Shown piece by piece: positions 13,725 through 25,269 of a stretch of 64,000 nucleotides of DNA (the first letter of the stretch is position 1; each line of letters opens with the position of its first letter). This DNA comes from Apiotrichum sp. Y4204 (Eukaryota > Basidiomycota > Tremellomycetes > Trichosporonales > Trichosporonaceae), in contig JAMYHL010000071.1 of the NCBI GenBank assembly GCA_025531455.1, positions 62,001 to 126,000 of the forward strand, given 5' to 3'. The position numbers and the translations under genes were made by a program. Under the pieces are notes generated by a model. That model was not told where the DNA came from. It did no database searches and was given only the letters and a program-made list of their open reading frames with translations.

Positions 13725-15510
13725 GACCATGTCCGATGTCAGATGTCCGATGTTCAATGCCCAATTTGCTGTCCACTGTTGACTGTCCACTGTCCACTGT
13801 CCACTAACGCGCATGTCCACAGTCTGACATTTGACACTGGAAATGTCCACGACGAACTCCAGGAACGATCCTCGGCGTCTCTTGTCTTCATAGACAAAGG
13901 ATGTTCTAGGGCCAAGCGCAGCCCGAGGACTGATGGGGATAACTGTACATTGTCAACTTTGCGCCGACATATCGACAAGACAGCACTGCCAGGAATATCT
14001 GGAGATCGGAGGGTAGGAATACGACTCCCGTCCTTACACGGAGACAGGTATCGTCTCTTCATTATTCTACCTTTTCCTTCGACCCCCGTCAGTGCGTATC
14101 AGTGCTCTGGACAGAGACGCTTGATTTTACCACACTCCCGCCTCCTCGCTCGACAGGGGGTTCTCTGTCTCGTCGTCTTCTGGTAGTTCACTCATTTTCG
14201 CTGTTTTATTTGTGCCATTCCTCCCATAGCCCATCTCCCATCGACGCTCCGGCCAAAGCCCACACGCAGCCGGTTTACAGTTCACAGTCCCCAAGAGATC
14301 CGGCAGGACGCTGTATAACATGCAAGGTTGCGCTACAAGTACCAAGTATAAGGTCAGACGCGCGACGAAGTCGAGTCCCCAAGTCCTCGAGTCCTCAAAT
14401 CGCCACATCCGCCACACGCAAAGCACCCAAGTGCATCACTCCTGGGGGCCCACACCGCATGCCACATTGCCACATCGCATTCGCCGCGGGATAAACCTCG
14501 GCACGCGGCGCTGCGACGTCTGCGCGGCAGCCTCCCATTGGCCACTCGAGCTGGGCCACTCTGTGATGTGGTCCTTTGGCCCCTTGGCCCTCCTTGGCCG
14601 CTTGGCTGGGGAGCGTAAACCTTCGCTTCGGGCCCGGCCCCCATTCCCCCACCCCACTCGCCCGATTGCTGATTGCCCGTGGGGCCCACAGCGCCAGCGC
14701 CAGGGAAAAAGGTCCGACCTCGGTCGGCGAGATATGTGTGTGGTCTTTGAATGCGGATTGTTGGCCGAACTGCGACCAGTCAGCTGCGCAGTTCTGCACT
14801 TTGTATGGCGAGCATGAAGTCGACAGAATGTGAATGCAGGATGAGAATTGCGCTCACGCGCTCGCCATCACGCGCTCGCCATCGCGCCATCGTTTCGTGG
14901 CCCACATGCACAGCTTCACAGTCTTGCAGCTTGCAGTCTCTTAGCGTCTTGGTGGTGCTTGGTGCTCATGATCGCGTGATTCCTGGACATTGCAGGTGGG
15001 GGGATGAGCGACGTCGTTAGGCCGCTGCTCTCGGCCCCGGCCTTGTGCGGTCCACCACCCCAGTGTCGTCATTCACATTCACGATCGCTCGCTTGCCAGC
15101 GGGTTCCACCAAGACCACAAAGGGTCACATCAGTCATTCAGTTAGTGGCTCAGTGGTGCTACAATTGCAGACTGCGTGGAGCCAACGCAGGCATCGCAGT
15201 CGACTCGACATTGCGAGTGTGCTCCCCGGGGCAATCTCCGGCGACGACGGGTGGATGGATGGTATGACTTCTCACTGCTGTTCATCTCTTTATTTACTAC
15301 TACAGTACATTTCTCAACAAGACTCGATGTTCCTCATGGCGATGACCCGGGCTCCATCTAGGGAGGGGGGTATCCGTATCTGAATGCGTTTACGTGGAAT
15401 TGACAAAATTTGAGTGGGGGTGGATGATGGTGTGCTTGAATGCGAATGGTGGCTATGCCTATGCAGTGCGATGAATGATGCAGCGCACGGCGGCCAGCTC
15501 GCTCATGCAT

Positions 15511-16189
15511 TTACTGCTGCTGGTCGGGTCAGCTGGATTGTCCACAAGGTTGTGTGTGTAGTGCAATGCTCCGGGGTCAACTTACCAGAGAGAAGCCAGC
15601 CTTGGTGCGGAGGGGCGAGGTGGAGAGCATGCTGTCGTTGGGGGGCGACTGGGCGACACCGTGTGAGGTGCGGGCGATCGAGGCGAGGTCGATACCCTTC
15701 TGCTTGAGGCCAGCCTCACGGTAGCGAAGAGCGTTGGCGCGCTCCTCGTCAGTGACCTGGCTCATGCGGCGCTGCGGGCCAGAGCCACCGGGGGCGCCGC
15801 GGTCGAGCGACGACATCGAGTCCGACGGCGAAGTACCGGCCTGGGTGGTCTTGTTGTCGTCGTCGTCAAACATGGCCGACTCGAGCTGGGCATCCATGTT
15901 GCCCTGGTAGGCCATGTTCTCCTCCTCGGTGAACGAGCCCCAGTTGTGGGCGCCGGCACCGCCCTTACGCTCAAACTCGTTCTTGTGCTGAATACCCGTA
16001 CGCGAGTGGCGGTCCTTGACCTGGGCCGCGGGGTACGAGTTACGCTGTGGTCGTGTGAGCACTGGTTGGGAGACGTGGGGGGAAAGCCAGAGCGAGCCAG
16101 AGGCAGTTTGGCCGGGGTGTACCATGTGTGCTTCTGGTGGTTCTTGCTCGGTGGGGAGATAAGATAGTACTCACCTCAGTACGAGTCAT
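15511..16189 (-). CDS. small HABP4/SERBP1-type RNA-binding domain protein
   Basis: Exons are 16189-16175 (MTRTE), 16044-15586 and a tiny last exon of two or three codons ending at the TAA at 15513-15511 (acceptor ambiguous by 3 nt). The protein is about 160 aa. KDRHSRTGIQ followed by RKGGAGAHNWGSF matches the Hyaluronan/mRNA-binding family core (DRHS...G and GGxGxxNWG). Family members such as SERBP1 and yeast Stm1 bind RNA or inactive ribosomes. The middle is acidic and Ser-rich (MFDDDD; SPSDSMSSLDRG) and looks disordered, with possible phosphosites. The five-codon first exon separated by a 130-nt intron is typical of tremellomycete genes. Assignment to the family is good; the specific role is inferred. 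Confidence 0.8.
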
Positions 16190-18507
16190 CTTGGGCAATA
16201 GTTGATGTTGTTGTTGGCTGGGGACGCCGGGGTGTTGGTTGGCAGTAGTGGTGGTGGTGGTGGTGGTGGTGGTTGTTGGTCGATGGAGACGATGAGGTGG
16301 AATGGTTGGGGCAGGTGAGTCTGGGGGAATCCTTTATAGCTGTCTTGCCTGGGGGCAGAGCTGGAAGAGCTTGTACTGCAGGTGTGCTTGTGTGCGCAAC
16401 TAGAATGACCAGCTGATCGAGTCGGGCCACTCTCTGTCAGTCATGCTCTGTCAAGTCTTGTTCGGCCAGTCGGGCAAGAGCGGCTCCCAGCAACCTCTCT
16501 GTAGTCCACTGTAGCACTATCTCGCACGAGGGCCCAGATCGGGTGACCCAGCACAACGGACCACACAGGAGCACAGGCAGCACCCGAGCACAAGAGCAGA
16601 GGGCGAGGCCTGCTGCGGCTTGGCTGCTTGGTTCCCCAGAGGGAGCGTGCAGGGAAGGGGGGATGATTATCTCTGGTCACGAGGACAATGGAATCCACCG
16701 CCCGCCCGCCGCCGCGCCTCCCGCGTAAAGGAAAGCGATCCAAGCGCGCAGATCCAGCACAATCTATCTCCTCCCCCTTATGGGATCCCTGATTGTCGGT
16801 CCGGAGATCGCCTTCCTGGGGCGACACACACACCATGGAATAGAATAGAATAGCACGACTCAAATACCCAACTGACGTCACATGTGCTTTTTGCTATTGG
16901 AATACATCCAATCATAAGGAAACCGCTCCTTTATTAAATACAACAATTAATAGCTAAACAGGACCACTGCTCGCCATCCATTTTTAGGCTCTTGCTGTCT
17001 TCTCTCCTCTGCTGCCCATGCTCTCAGCTCTCAGCCTCTCGGGCGCACTAGACCATATGGCAAATACAATACCAGGTGACCCTCCTGCCCACTCCTCTTT
17101 TCCCTAATCCCCCAACCCTAATCATCATCGTCCTAGTCATTGTCGTCATTGCGAGAGCATATGGTGCCCAGCAATCCCTCCAGATGGCGCCAGATATCCC
17201 CAGATGGCCAGATGGGAATCCCACAGACGTGGTGGGCGCGGCGTATAATCGAGTCGAGTGGGTCGTGTTTATTCGGGCCGTCAACCTTCCCTCACTGTGG
17301 CATCCTCCTAACCATCCCATCCATTGGTGGAATTATGCCTCGAGTGCACACTGTGAGACTGACAAGAGCTTTAACTGTATCGAAGCAGGGAACCAAGCCC
17401 GCGAGCTTGCACAGGGGACAGAGGACGGACCATACCGAGGCAGTCGAGATATCAGCCTAGCCTGCCCCCGATATCCGTGCAAGCGAGGGCCCCACACACC
17501 CCAGGTTATAGACCCTGAGCTCTGAACGCTGGCTGGCCTGGCTGCTGACCGGTGGACACTGGTTGGCGATCGTGCCAGAAACGCGTCGCTTGAGATCCAG
17601 GACAGGAACGAGAACGGAGGAACAGGCGAGGACGGGGGGACGGACACGGACACGCTGGTCCAGCCGATGAGTCTCAGGCTGAACACCAAGATCGGCGGCC
17701 GTGGCCGACAGCGACGTGTCGCTTCGCGCTCATGATAACGCTCAGTCCCGAGAACGCGGCTTGCGCCGCTTCAGCGTGCCACCGTCCCGTCCGCCCTGTC
17801 CTATCATATCGTGTCCGACATCGGGCAGGAGACGAGTAGTCTCTTCCCGTTAATCGAGTCAATTCCAAAGCACCGCACTCTGTAATCACCTCTCTCAGAC
17901 TGTCCCAAGTGGAGATGCGGTCAAAGCCATATGGTGCTCGGCAAAAGCCCCACCTCTCAGGCAGCCCTGCAGGTCGCCGTGATAGGGACTTCGGCGCGCC
18001 ACAGTGTCATCGGGCTGCTTAATCGCTCACACAGCCTCGCCAATCAGATCAGATATCGTCGTGGAACACGGTGAGGCGCTGGTGCGTTCTGGAGTATGAG
18101 GCACTGCACGTTGCAAAGGAATCGGACGCCCATTGTTCGGTCCGTCCGGCCATTGTTCTCTGCTTCCCAGTTCTCACCGACAGGATATCGGATGGTCCCG
18201 GATGGAAGACATGCACGATGGTCGGGAAGCTCGGAGGATCGGGATGGGCAGTCGACGTGTTATCCCGAGTTGAATCTTTCATGCGTTGAGAGGCCAACCA
18301 AGTTTGCGGGTGTACTGTAGTCTTATTGATAACCTTTACATTCACAAACGATACGCAACAACATGGACGGCCGTTGCAGCATGCGGACAGATACGGCATG
18401 TGCGGGGTTGCGCAGATTAAGGGCGTTTCTCTTGCTGAAAGAGGGTCAGCTTTCGCCGTCGTTCGTTCGCTCACTCGCGCCGTCGCTCGCGCCGTTTACC
18501 ACACTCG
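16190..18507. other. intergenic, about 2.3 kb
   Basis: The first 300 bp are the promoter of the small RNA-binding protein gene, with CAC/CCA-rich microsatellite-like tracts at about 16225-16275. An AT-richer patch lies at 16880-16960. I see no gene. Confidence 0.5.
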
Positions 18508-18606
18508 TCGACCGATGGTTTATAGTACGATGCATAAAGGGGTGACGTGAGAACTTCATTCTTCGCCTGTCACCCCTTATGCATTATACTATAAACCATC
18601 AATCGA
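18508..18606. repeat. near-perfect inverted repeat with ~38-bp arms
   Basis: The left arm 18508-18546 and right arm 18569-18606 are reverse complements with about four differences, separated by a 22-nt loop. The arm starts TCGACCGATGGTTTATAGTA and ends AAGGGGTGAC. It lies about 220 bp beyond the stop codon of the amino-acid permease gene, so it could form a hairpin in a 3'-UTR readthrough transcript or be a tiny palindromic mobile element. Confidence 0.85.
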
Positions 18607-18826
18607 CATCTCTCATGTGCACCGTCATGAACAACATGGCGCGGTTGACACAGACTCAATCGATGCCAATTGCCTTTGTGAGTGATGTATCCCGACCAGG
18701 TGCACTTGCTGGTTGTGGTGTATGATACAGAGATGCATCTAGAAAACAAAGAGATACAGATCAGCCAGCCGTGACGCCGACGGCGGGGAAACTATAGGAG
18801 ACCACAAGGAATAGAGACACGAAGGA

Positions 18827-20687
18827 CTAGAAGATCCAGCTGAGCCAGCGCCCAATCTTGGATTTTCTCGAGTGCTTGTCTTCCGGCTCGGCGTCGTGGA
18901 TGGTGTGGACGTCGGTCTCGAGGTCCATCTCGTCGAGCTTGACAAACTTTGTGCGCTTGATAAACTTCCACCCGAGGTACATGATGAGCATGATGGGCAG
19001 CTCGATGTAGTAGCTGACAAAGTCGACGGCGCTGAATGTCGGGCTGAAGCAGCTCCAGCCCTGCACGAGGACGATGACGCAGTTGAGGATGACGGCGAGA
19101 TACGGGCCGACGGGGTACGTCCAGTTCTTGAACGGCAGGAGGTGCGTCTTGCCCTGGCGCTCGATGGCGCGGCGGAAGCGGATCGACGCGAGGCAGATGG
19201 AGATCCAGCTGAGCTGGTTGGACACACCGACGAGGCTGGGGGTTAGCGGGGGTTGGAGGGAGAGAAACTCGAGAGGGAGACACTCACTTCTGGAGCCAGG
19301 ACCACAGCTGGCCGGCGCCGATAAAGGACGAGCCGAAGCAGAGGCCCGCGACGAGGCTCGTGGCAATGGTAGCGACCCATGGGACCCTTTGAGAGTTGAG
19401 ACGGGCGAATACGCGCGGCGCATGTCCCTCGACGCCGAGGGTGTAGAGGAGACGGACACCGGCGAAGAGCGCGTGGTTTCCGGCCGAGAGCACACTGGTG
19501 AGGATGACGGCGTTGATGACGCTTCCTGCGGCCTTTGCGCCCGTCATCTGGAAGACGATCGTGAAGGGCGAGGTCGTCACCTTCTTGTTGCTCAGGTTCG
19601 GGTAGGTGTACGGTACGTTGAGACCGATGAGGAGCACGCCGAGGATGTAGAAGAGGAGGATGCGCCAGAAGACGTTCTTCACGACGCGCGGCATCGTCTT
19701 GGTCGGATTCTTCGTCTCGCCCGCCTGAGTGGTTAGGGATCAATTACGCTGGTGGACGTGTCCCGCGACTCACAGTAATGGCAATGGACTCGGTGCCGCC
19801 GTACGCAAAGGACGCGGTGACGAAGACGGACGCAAAGCCGCCGATGCCACCGACAAACGGCGCGTCGCCAATGTGCCAGTACTCGCCACCGATGTAGCGA
19901 CCCTCAGTGTTGGCGCCGCAGTTGACCGCGATGCCCATGATGATAAACACGAGGATAGCAATCACCTTGATGAGCGAGAGCCAGTACTCGAGCTCGCCGT
20001 ACACGCGCACGGCGAGGAGGTTGACCGCGATGAGGACGACCCAGAAGATGAGGGAGAGCGCCCATCCGGGAAAGTGCGTCGTCCAGTACTCGAGAATGAG
20101 CTGCAGCGCCACGAGGTCGGCTGCCGTCGACACCGCGTCGTTGAACCAGTAGTTCCAGGTCTGCGCCGGGTTAGCTGGATGGTCCCCGAGATTGTGTGTG
20201 CCGTGAAATGCGTTCAACCTACCAGAGCAAAGCCGTATGCATCGTCGATGAAGCGTCTGTGAATGTTAGCCAGATGAACGGCCAATAACGCGTAAAAGCA
20301 AAACACATTGACAATCCAAACTGCCACTCACCCAACAAAAGTGCAGAACGAACCCGCCACAGGAATAAATGACGACATTTCACCAAGGGCGAGCATGGTG
20401 ACATACACGATAGCGCCGACGATGGCGTACGCGATGAGCATGGACGCCGGCCCGCCCGTTGCGAGCGACTTGCCGGTACCGAGAAAGAGACCTGTGCCGA
20501 TGGTTCCTCCGATGGCAATGAGATTGACCTGCCGTGCGGACAGCGTGCGGCGGAGCTTGTCCTCTTGTATGCGCTGCGACTCTGCGAGAGGCGGCACGAC
20601 GTCGGGCGAGTACTTCTCCTCGAGAGCGAGGCCCGAGCCGTCCGACAGCCCGTCCTTGCCGTCCTCCTTGTAGTGGTGGGACGCCAT
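18827..20687 (-). CDS. amino-acid permease (APC superfamily, YAT-like)
   Basis: Exons are 20687-20332, 20256-20223, 20160-19774, 19724-19288 and 19235-18827, giving 540 aa with about 12 hydrophobic segments. GGTIGTGLFLGTG near residue 60 is the substrate-binding TM1 motif of fungal amino-acid permeases. RFIDDAYGFAL, TWNYWFNDAVSTAADL, YGGTESIAIT and AGETKNPTKTMPRVV follow in the family's usual order. The protein is a plasma-membrane H+/amino-acid symporter by family; the exact substrate cannot be read from sequence. The N-terminus is hydrophilic and Lys/Asp-rich, a usual site for ubiquitin-dependent turnover. A second, diverged permease lies at 54.1-56.0 kb on the other strand. Confidence 0.93.
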
Positions 20688-21526
20688 TGCGCGGAAAAGT
20701 GTTAGTGGAGCTGTTGGGGGGGCGATGTTCGGTCCGTCATCTCGCCCCATGCTACCATTATATTGCATTCTTGCTGGGCCTGGTGACCCCTCGGCGAGGC
20801 TCCGTGGTGACCAAGCGAGGAAAAAAATCAAAGCAGGCAGGCCGGCGGGCCCAGCAAAGGCGGACTTAGCGAGACGGAATGGTCTCTGCTGCATTTTGTT
20901 GTGTCATGTATTTGCTCTCTCTCCTCTACAAGCTACAGAGGCATGGCAGCACGAGCAAAAGCTAAATATATGGCCGTTTTCGTCTTGGCTGATGTGAGCG
21001 ATGTCGTGCTCGGAAAAATGACAAAATGCAATCAATCCACTCCTGGAACCGAGCATCATCCCCGCTGCGCGCTCTGCACACGCGACTCCGTGAGCGGCAA
21101 GAGCGGCGCAGGCACATGAGCAGCACTGCGCGTGCACAGTTGTACACTGGACATGACTCACCCCCGCACCACTTTTTTGTTCCCTAGGAGCCGATGGCGT
21201 GCCGTGTAAGGGCAACGCCCTGCTGGACACGTGAAGATCGACAGCCGCTTGGCAATGACAGAAATTTTCAGGCACGGGTTAGTGGACGCTTCCATTGTGC
21301 CAGTGTTTTATCGTTGAGCATCCATCCATCATGCATATCCACTGATCGTACTCTTTCAAGTGGTGTTCTCCTCAACGCAACACATATCGAGCTCCGTCTC
21401 ATCCGATGTTATTACTTCCACCCTACTTACATGCAACACTAAGCTTGCCAGACGCCGTCGCCCGCAACCTCAACGCAAGCAACCACAGATCCGCAGCGAT
21501 CGACGTCGCCGAGGCCAACAGCATCC
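20688..21526. other. intergenic between permease and tRNA genes
   Basis: This holds the permease promoter and upstream sequence. I see no coding structure. Confidence 0.5.
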
Positions 21527-21630
21527 TCTTCGCTAGTATATCGGTTAGTATAATCGCCTCTCAGTCGAGAGAGCCTTCCAACAGGAAGAGCGCACCGCGA
21601 TAGAGCAGGGTTCGACTCCCTGGCGGAGAA
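21527..21630 (+). tRNA. tRNA-Glu (anticodon CTC) with a 32-nt intron
   Basis: A complete cloverleaf can be drawn. The acceptor stem TCTTCGC (21527-21533) pairs with GCGGAGA (21623-21629, one G-U). The D stem is GTAT/GTAT with loop ATCGGTTA. The anticodon stem ATCGC (21553-21557) pairs with GCGAT (21597-21601). The T stem CAGGG/CCCTG flanks loop TTCGACT, and 21630 is the discriminator A. The anticodon CTC is at 21560-21562. The anticodon stem only closes if 21564-21595 is removed as a canonical intron after position 37. The B box GGTTCGACTCC is perfect, and a TTTT Pol III terminator lies at 21658-21661. Confidence 0.87.
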
Positions 21631-21660
21631 GAAGGCCATCACAAGATGGCCGCATCCTTT

Positions 21661-23277
21661 TATGTCCCTGGGGGCGAGGAGCGTCGAGGCTTGGGGACGC
21701 GAGGACGCCGGGGGGCCACGGGAACGCAGGGCCGCCCGTCGCAAGACCTGCGAGTCGGGAGTTCATGATGACGAGACAACCTTGCTTACTCTTGCGAGAA
21801 TGGGCTCTCCGAACTCGGGATTACTACGATCGCGTGGTCGAGGCTTTCACCAACAAAGAGGCTGTAGTGGTGGAGGAGCTGGGAAGCCACAGCGTTCGAG
21901 CCCAGGTTTTGTGTCCCAAACATGTCCTCACCTCTCCACTACTCAGCGGGCCCGAGTGGTGGAGTCTAACGTCCCCAGGCCTCTCTTCTCGCAAGGTCCA
22001 CTCCAGGCTCAGCCACAGGGAAATCAGGCAGAATTGTGGAAGCAGTGCTACACTTTGCAGTGCCATCGAGGAGGCCGACGCGACTATCGCAGACCCACTC
22101 CCATCACCAAACCACACCGGCGAGAACGTCACCTGTGCTGACCGCGTACAGGAGTTGGAGAACCAAGACAACGAGGAGAGATACACACGCCAGCGAACGC
22201 TTACCCCACTCCTTATTTCCCATGGCTGAATGCCGCACCGCCTTCGCATTCCTCGCCCGCGGCTCACAGCCCGGCTCCGAGCGGGCGCCGCTAGCCCCGG
22301 CGGTCCCGGCCGACAGTGTGCTACACATGGCACGACTATGACAGCCTGGCAAGCTGGCGTACGATCTCATGGCCAGAACATGCAAGCGGTGCACGCACTG
22401 ACGACTGACCCTGCGCGCTGCGCTTCGGTCTCGGCGTGGCAGTACGCTTGCGCCGATACACCCCTGCCAACATGGGGCAAGGCAACATTTCTTACGAATG
22501 CAGTATCTGGAGAAATCAGCGCCTCGTAAATAAAAGCCAGTCGTGGCCCTCGTCGTCTAACACATTCCCGCCCCGCCCACTCCCGACATGACGATGGGAT
22601 TCGGCCTCTGGCTCTTGGCACGCGAGACGGACCCCGGCCTCCCGCCCCCGCGGGCACGGGACACGGGCGCACCGCTGTGCTGCTTCTCCCTCGCCCGGTG
22701 GGGGTGGAGGTGGCGCCGTCGGCGGGGTGACGAGGAGGCTGCCGTCGAGTGCGGAGCGGGTGGCGATGGCGAGGAACCTGTTCCCCGAGCGCGGGCGTAC
22801 GGGGGTTTGGGGAGGGCGGCGCGCCGCCGCCGGCACGACGACGGGATTGCGCTCCTCGATCCGGAGAGTGTCGAGTGGGGTGCGCGGGGCGGGGTGTTTG
22901 GCGCGATCGTCGACTGGTGGTATGGCCTGTGGACGCGGATCAGGCTGTAGGCGACTGAATTGGTGAGTATCGGCGGTGGACGAGGTGCTGACGACGTCAG
23001 TTGTACGATTGCAACGAGAAGATCATGTAGACGTGAATCAACGGAACGTGGATTAGAACAAGCCAGAAAAACACAGGGCATAAGAAGTGATGTGGCATGA
23101 ACAAAGTGAACCTCCTCGGAAGAGCGGTAGTCGCAAATACGGGCTCCATCATTGTCCTATCGACATTACCTACGTGCGTACAGAATGTCCTTAGAGTCCA
23201 TCTCGGCTTAAGAGTCCATGGCGTCGACGGTTCCCCAACATCAGGCAGAGAGGATCGTCTTCCTCGCTCTCGCTGAC
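21661..23277. other. intergenic; one doubtful small open frame
   Basis: No convincing gene. A GC-rich plus-strand frame at 22588-22950 (120 codons) ends in a tryptophan-rich hydrophobic stretch (IVDWWYGLWTRIRL) that looks less random than its Arg-rich beginning, but it has no domain and no supporting splice signals. I do not call it a gene. Confidence 0.35.
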
Positions 23278-23957
23278 TCACGTCGTCGTCGTCCACCTCT
23301 GGTTGGGGTTGCCCGCCGCGCACTGCCAGATCTGGATCTTGTTGCCGTCGCACTTGACACCGTCCTCGTTGTCGATGCAGAATGCGCCTGGGGTCAGCTG
23401 GGGTGGCATGGAGGCGGCTCAGGGGACAGACGAGCCCCCTCCTCAAGCCAGATGAATGATTCTAAGTTCCCCACGTACCGTTCGGCGTCACGCGCATGAA
23501 TCCGATCGTCGAGCCATCGTACCACCACTTTGTCGGCGCGCCCGAGTCGTACGGCGACGGCCAGCTGGTGGAGGGACACGCGACGAGCACGGCCGCGTCG
23601 CCGTTGACAGGCGCAAACGCGTCGCCGTCTGGAAGAGTCAGCACCATTTTCAGAATTCAGCACCCACGCTGGCCGGCCGAGAGACACAGCTCCGTGTCCC
23701 ACACTTGCACGTATCCGCCCATGTTGACGGCCGTCGCCCACCACCCGTTCGGCTTGACGCGTCGCACGTGTGCCTGTGGTCAGGAAAAAAAGCTTTACGA
23801 CTCACAGGACGACGGGTGAGCCTGCCGCAATCGGGCCGTTGACCCAGAGACACTTTGAGTTGTCGCCGTTGGGGTGGAACATGGCCTTGAAGGCGTAGGG
23901 GGGCACAAAGGCCGCGCTGGCGGCAGTCGCGAGGACGAGTAGAGTAAGGGGGAGCAT
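23278..23957 (-). pseudogene. secreted R-type (ricin-B-like) lectin gene, apparent frameshift in exon 2
   Basis: Exons are 23957-23806, 23773-23668, 23628-23479 and 23387-23278. A hydrophobic signal peptide (MLPLTLLVLATAASA) leads into a beta-trefoil lectin chain with CLWVNGP, GGYVQVWD, CPSTSWPS, KWWYDG and, at the end, CIDNEDGVKC and QIWQC followed by NQRW (QxW-type repeats). Only the carbohydrate-binding lectin domain is present; there is no catalytic toxin chain. Joining exon 1 to exon 2 by the clear GTGAGT/CAG signals puts the start of exon 2 in one frame, whereas NGWWATAVNMGGYVQVWD is in another. One base appears to be missing near 23750-23756, so this is either a real frameshift or an assembly error. 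A TATA-like sequence lies about 70 bp upstream (24028-24038, minus strand). The gene is probably secreted and sugar-binding if intact. Confidence 0.75.
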
Positions 23958-24522
23958 TGCGCGATTGTGAGGGTGAGTGGTGAGTGAAGAGCAAGTGAGG
24001 GACTGATGATTCTCTTTCTCTTTGGGATATATATGTATAACCAACCAGTTGGCCACCGGTCACCGCTGGCCGCTGCCCGCTGGCCGACCTTTGTCATCGC
24101 CTTCCCTCGAGCAGCAGACGCCGACCGTAGTCGAGTCACCCGCGCGATCAGCTGCCGATCAGCTGATGCTTCTTTTGCTGCTTCTTTCTCGAGAAGCATT
24201 CAGCGGGATGAGTCATGGATGAGGGACAGAAAGCTGGAAGCACAGAGCGGGTCGGGGGTCGGGGATGAAGGGGTCGGCTCCGACGCGCCTTCCGATGGAA
24301 TGCTGGGTGTCGAGCCACCTTTTATAGGTACTTGTGCATTCTGTGATCAAGGAATGTACGTATGTTGAACACATAACGATGACGTCTGCCGTTGAACATA
24401 CCCTTGTAAGGTTTCGTGCAGAAATAGCCCTTGGGCCGGAACTCTGCTCGGACAAGCCGGTTCGCGGTTAAACTACTGCGCGTTGGCTCTGATCGCTGGA
24501 ACAGTGGACGGGGCGGTGATGT
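23958..24522. other. intergenic, promoter of the lectin gene
   Basis: It contains a TATA-like ATATATATGTATA at about 24027-24040, 70-85 bp upstream of the lectin ATG on the minus strand. The rest is the 3' region of the coiled-coil gene. Nothing else is recognisable. Confidence 0.5.
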
Positions 24523-24604
24523 GATATGGACAATGCATCGTGCTTATATACAAGGAGGGGGTGGCAACAGGCGGAGTATATCAAAGAGAAGCCTATGTAC
24601 AAGA
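24523..24604. repeat. copy A of an ~82-bp duplicated 3'-end segment
   Basis: It is about 80% identical by eye to 25457-25540. Shared blocks include GATATGGACA, GCATNGTGCTT, AGGGGGT, GCAACA and CTATGTACAAGAA. Copy A spans the stop codon and proximal 3' region of the coiled-coil gene. Confidence 0.8.
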
Positions 24605-25269
24605 ATGAGCGGGGCTGGGGGGTGCGCCGGCCAGCTCCGCGCGGAGCGCATCCGCTCTCCTGCGGGTCCTGTCGGCATCTTCGGCGTGGCGGGCAGCCAT
24701 GTCCTTCTCGACGCGGCTCCGTTGCGCGGCTGCTTTGGCGCGGTCCTCGAGTTCGTCGATCTCCTGCCGCAGCCTTGCCACCTTCTCCAGGCACTCGAGT
24801 TGCTCCGTGACTTCGTTCGCCGCGCGCACCTGATGCTCCTCCACCGCTTGTATGGAGAGGGCAATCGTCTCATCGAGACGAGCGATGCGCCACTCCATTT
24901 TTGCAAGCGCCTCGGGAGTCCTGTTTGGTCAGAGTCTGGGAAACGGTGCGTCACTCACATGGGTTCGCCGGCCCAGAGCTCATGTACCTCCCGCTCCACA
25001 CTCCAGACACCCTCCTTCGGGATAAATCGATAGGCCGCCTCGAGCACGGTCTCTTCGGCGGGGCATTCCCTCCCCATGCGGGCGCACCAGGCGCAGGAGC
25101 GAACTGTGCCGTTGGGGCCGACAACGTACAACTCGAATGCGTCCACGTTGTAAGGATTCTGCTTGCAAGTCGTGCACAGGGGACCGCGGCTTGTAACCAG
25201 TAAGTTGCAGTCGCCAATGTGTACCTACACCGTCGCTCCCTCCGGAGGCACTGTTGGGTTGGTGTCCAT
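24593..25269 (-). CDS. unknown protein: Cys-motif head plus coiled coil
   Basis: Exons are 25269-25229, 25189-24959 and 24920-24593, giving 199 aa with closing phases. I do not recognise a family. The first half holds paired cysteines (LCTTCK, then SCAWCARMGREC) separated by about 24 residues, which could bind zinc or act as a C2C2-type ribbon. The second half (after TPEALAKMEW) is a long amphipathic helix rich in Glu, Arg and Ala with regular leucines, predicted coiled coil, ending PSPAHSCT. It lies 286 bp behind CSF1 in the same orientation, so its promoter must fit into that gap. Its stop codon and 3' flank fall in a duplicated segment also found in the CSF1 3' region. It is probably lineage-restricted. 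Confidence 0.7.

Larger units (their letters stand above)
13325..15510. other. intergenic with TGTCCA-type tandem repeats
   Basis: This is the 3' flank of both converging genes. It contains the two tandem repeat blocks listed separately. The remainder (13830-15510) shows no coding structure. Confidence 0.5.

Noticed and set aside
22588..22950. Possible 120-aa protein with a Trp-rich hydrophobic end
   Set aside because: The Arg-rich first part looks random and nothing else supports translation; kept only as a note in the intergenic entry.
23278..23957. Toxin related to ricin
   Set aside because: Only the lectin-type trefoil is present; there is no ribosome-inactivating chain, so this is a sugar-binding protein.
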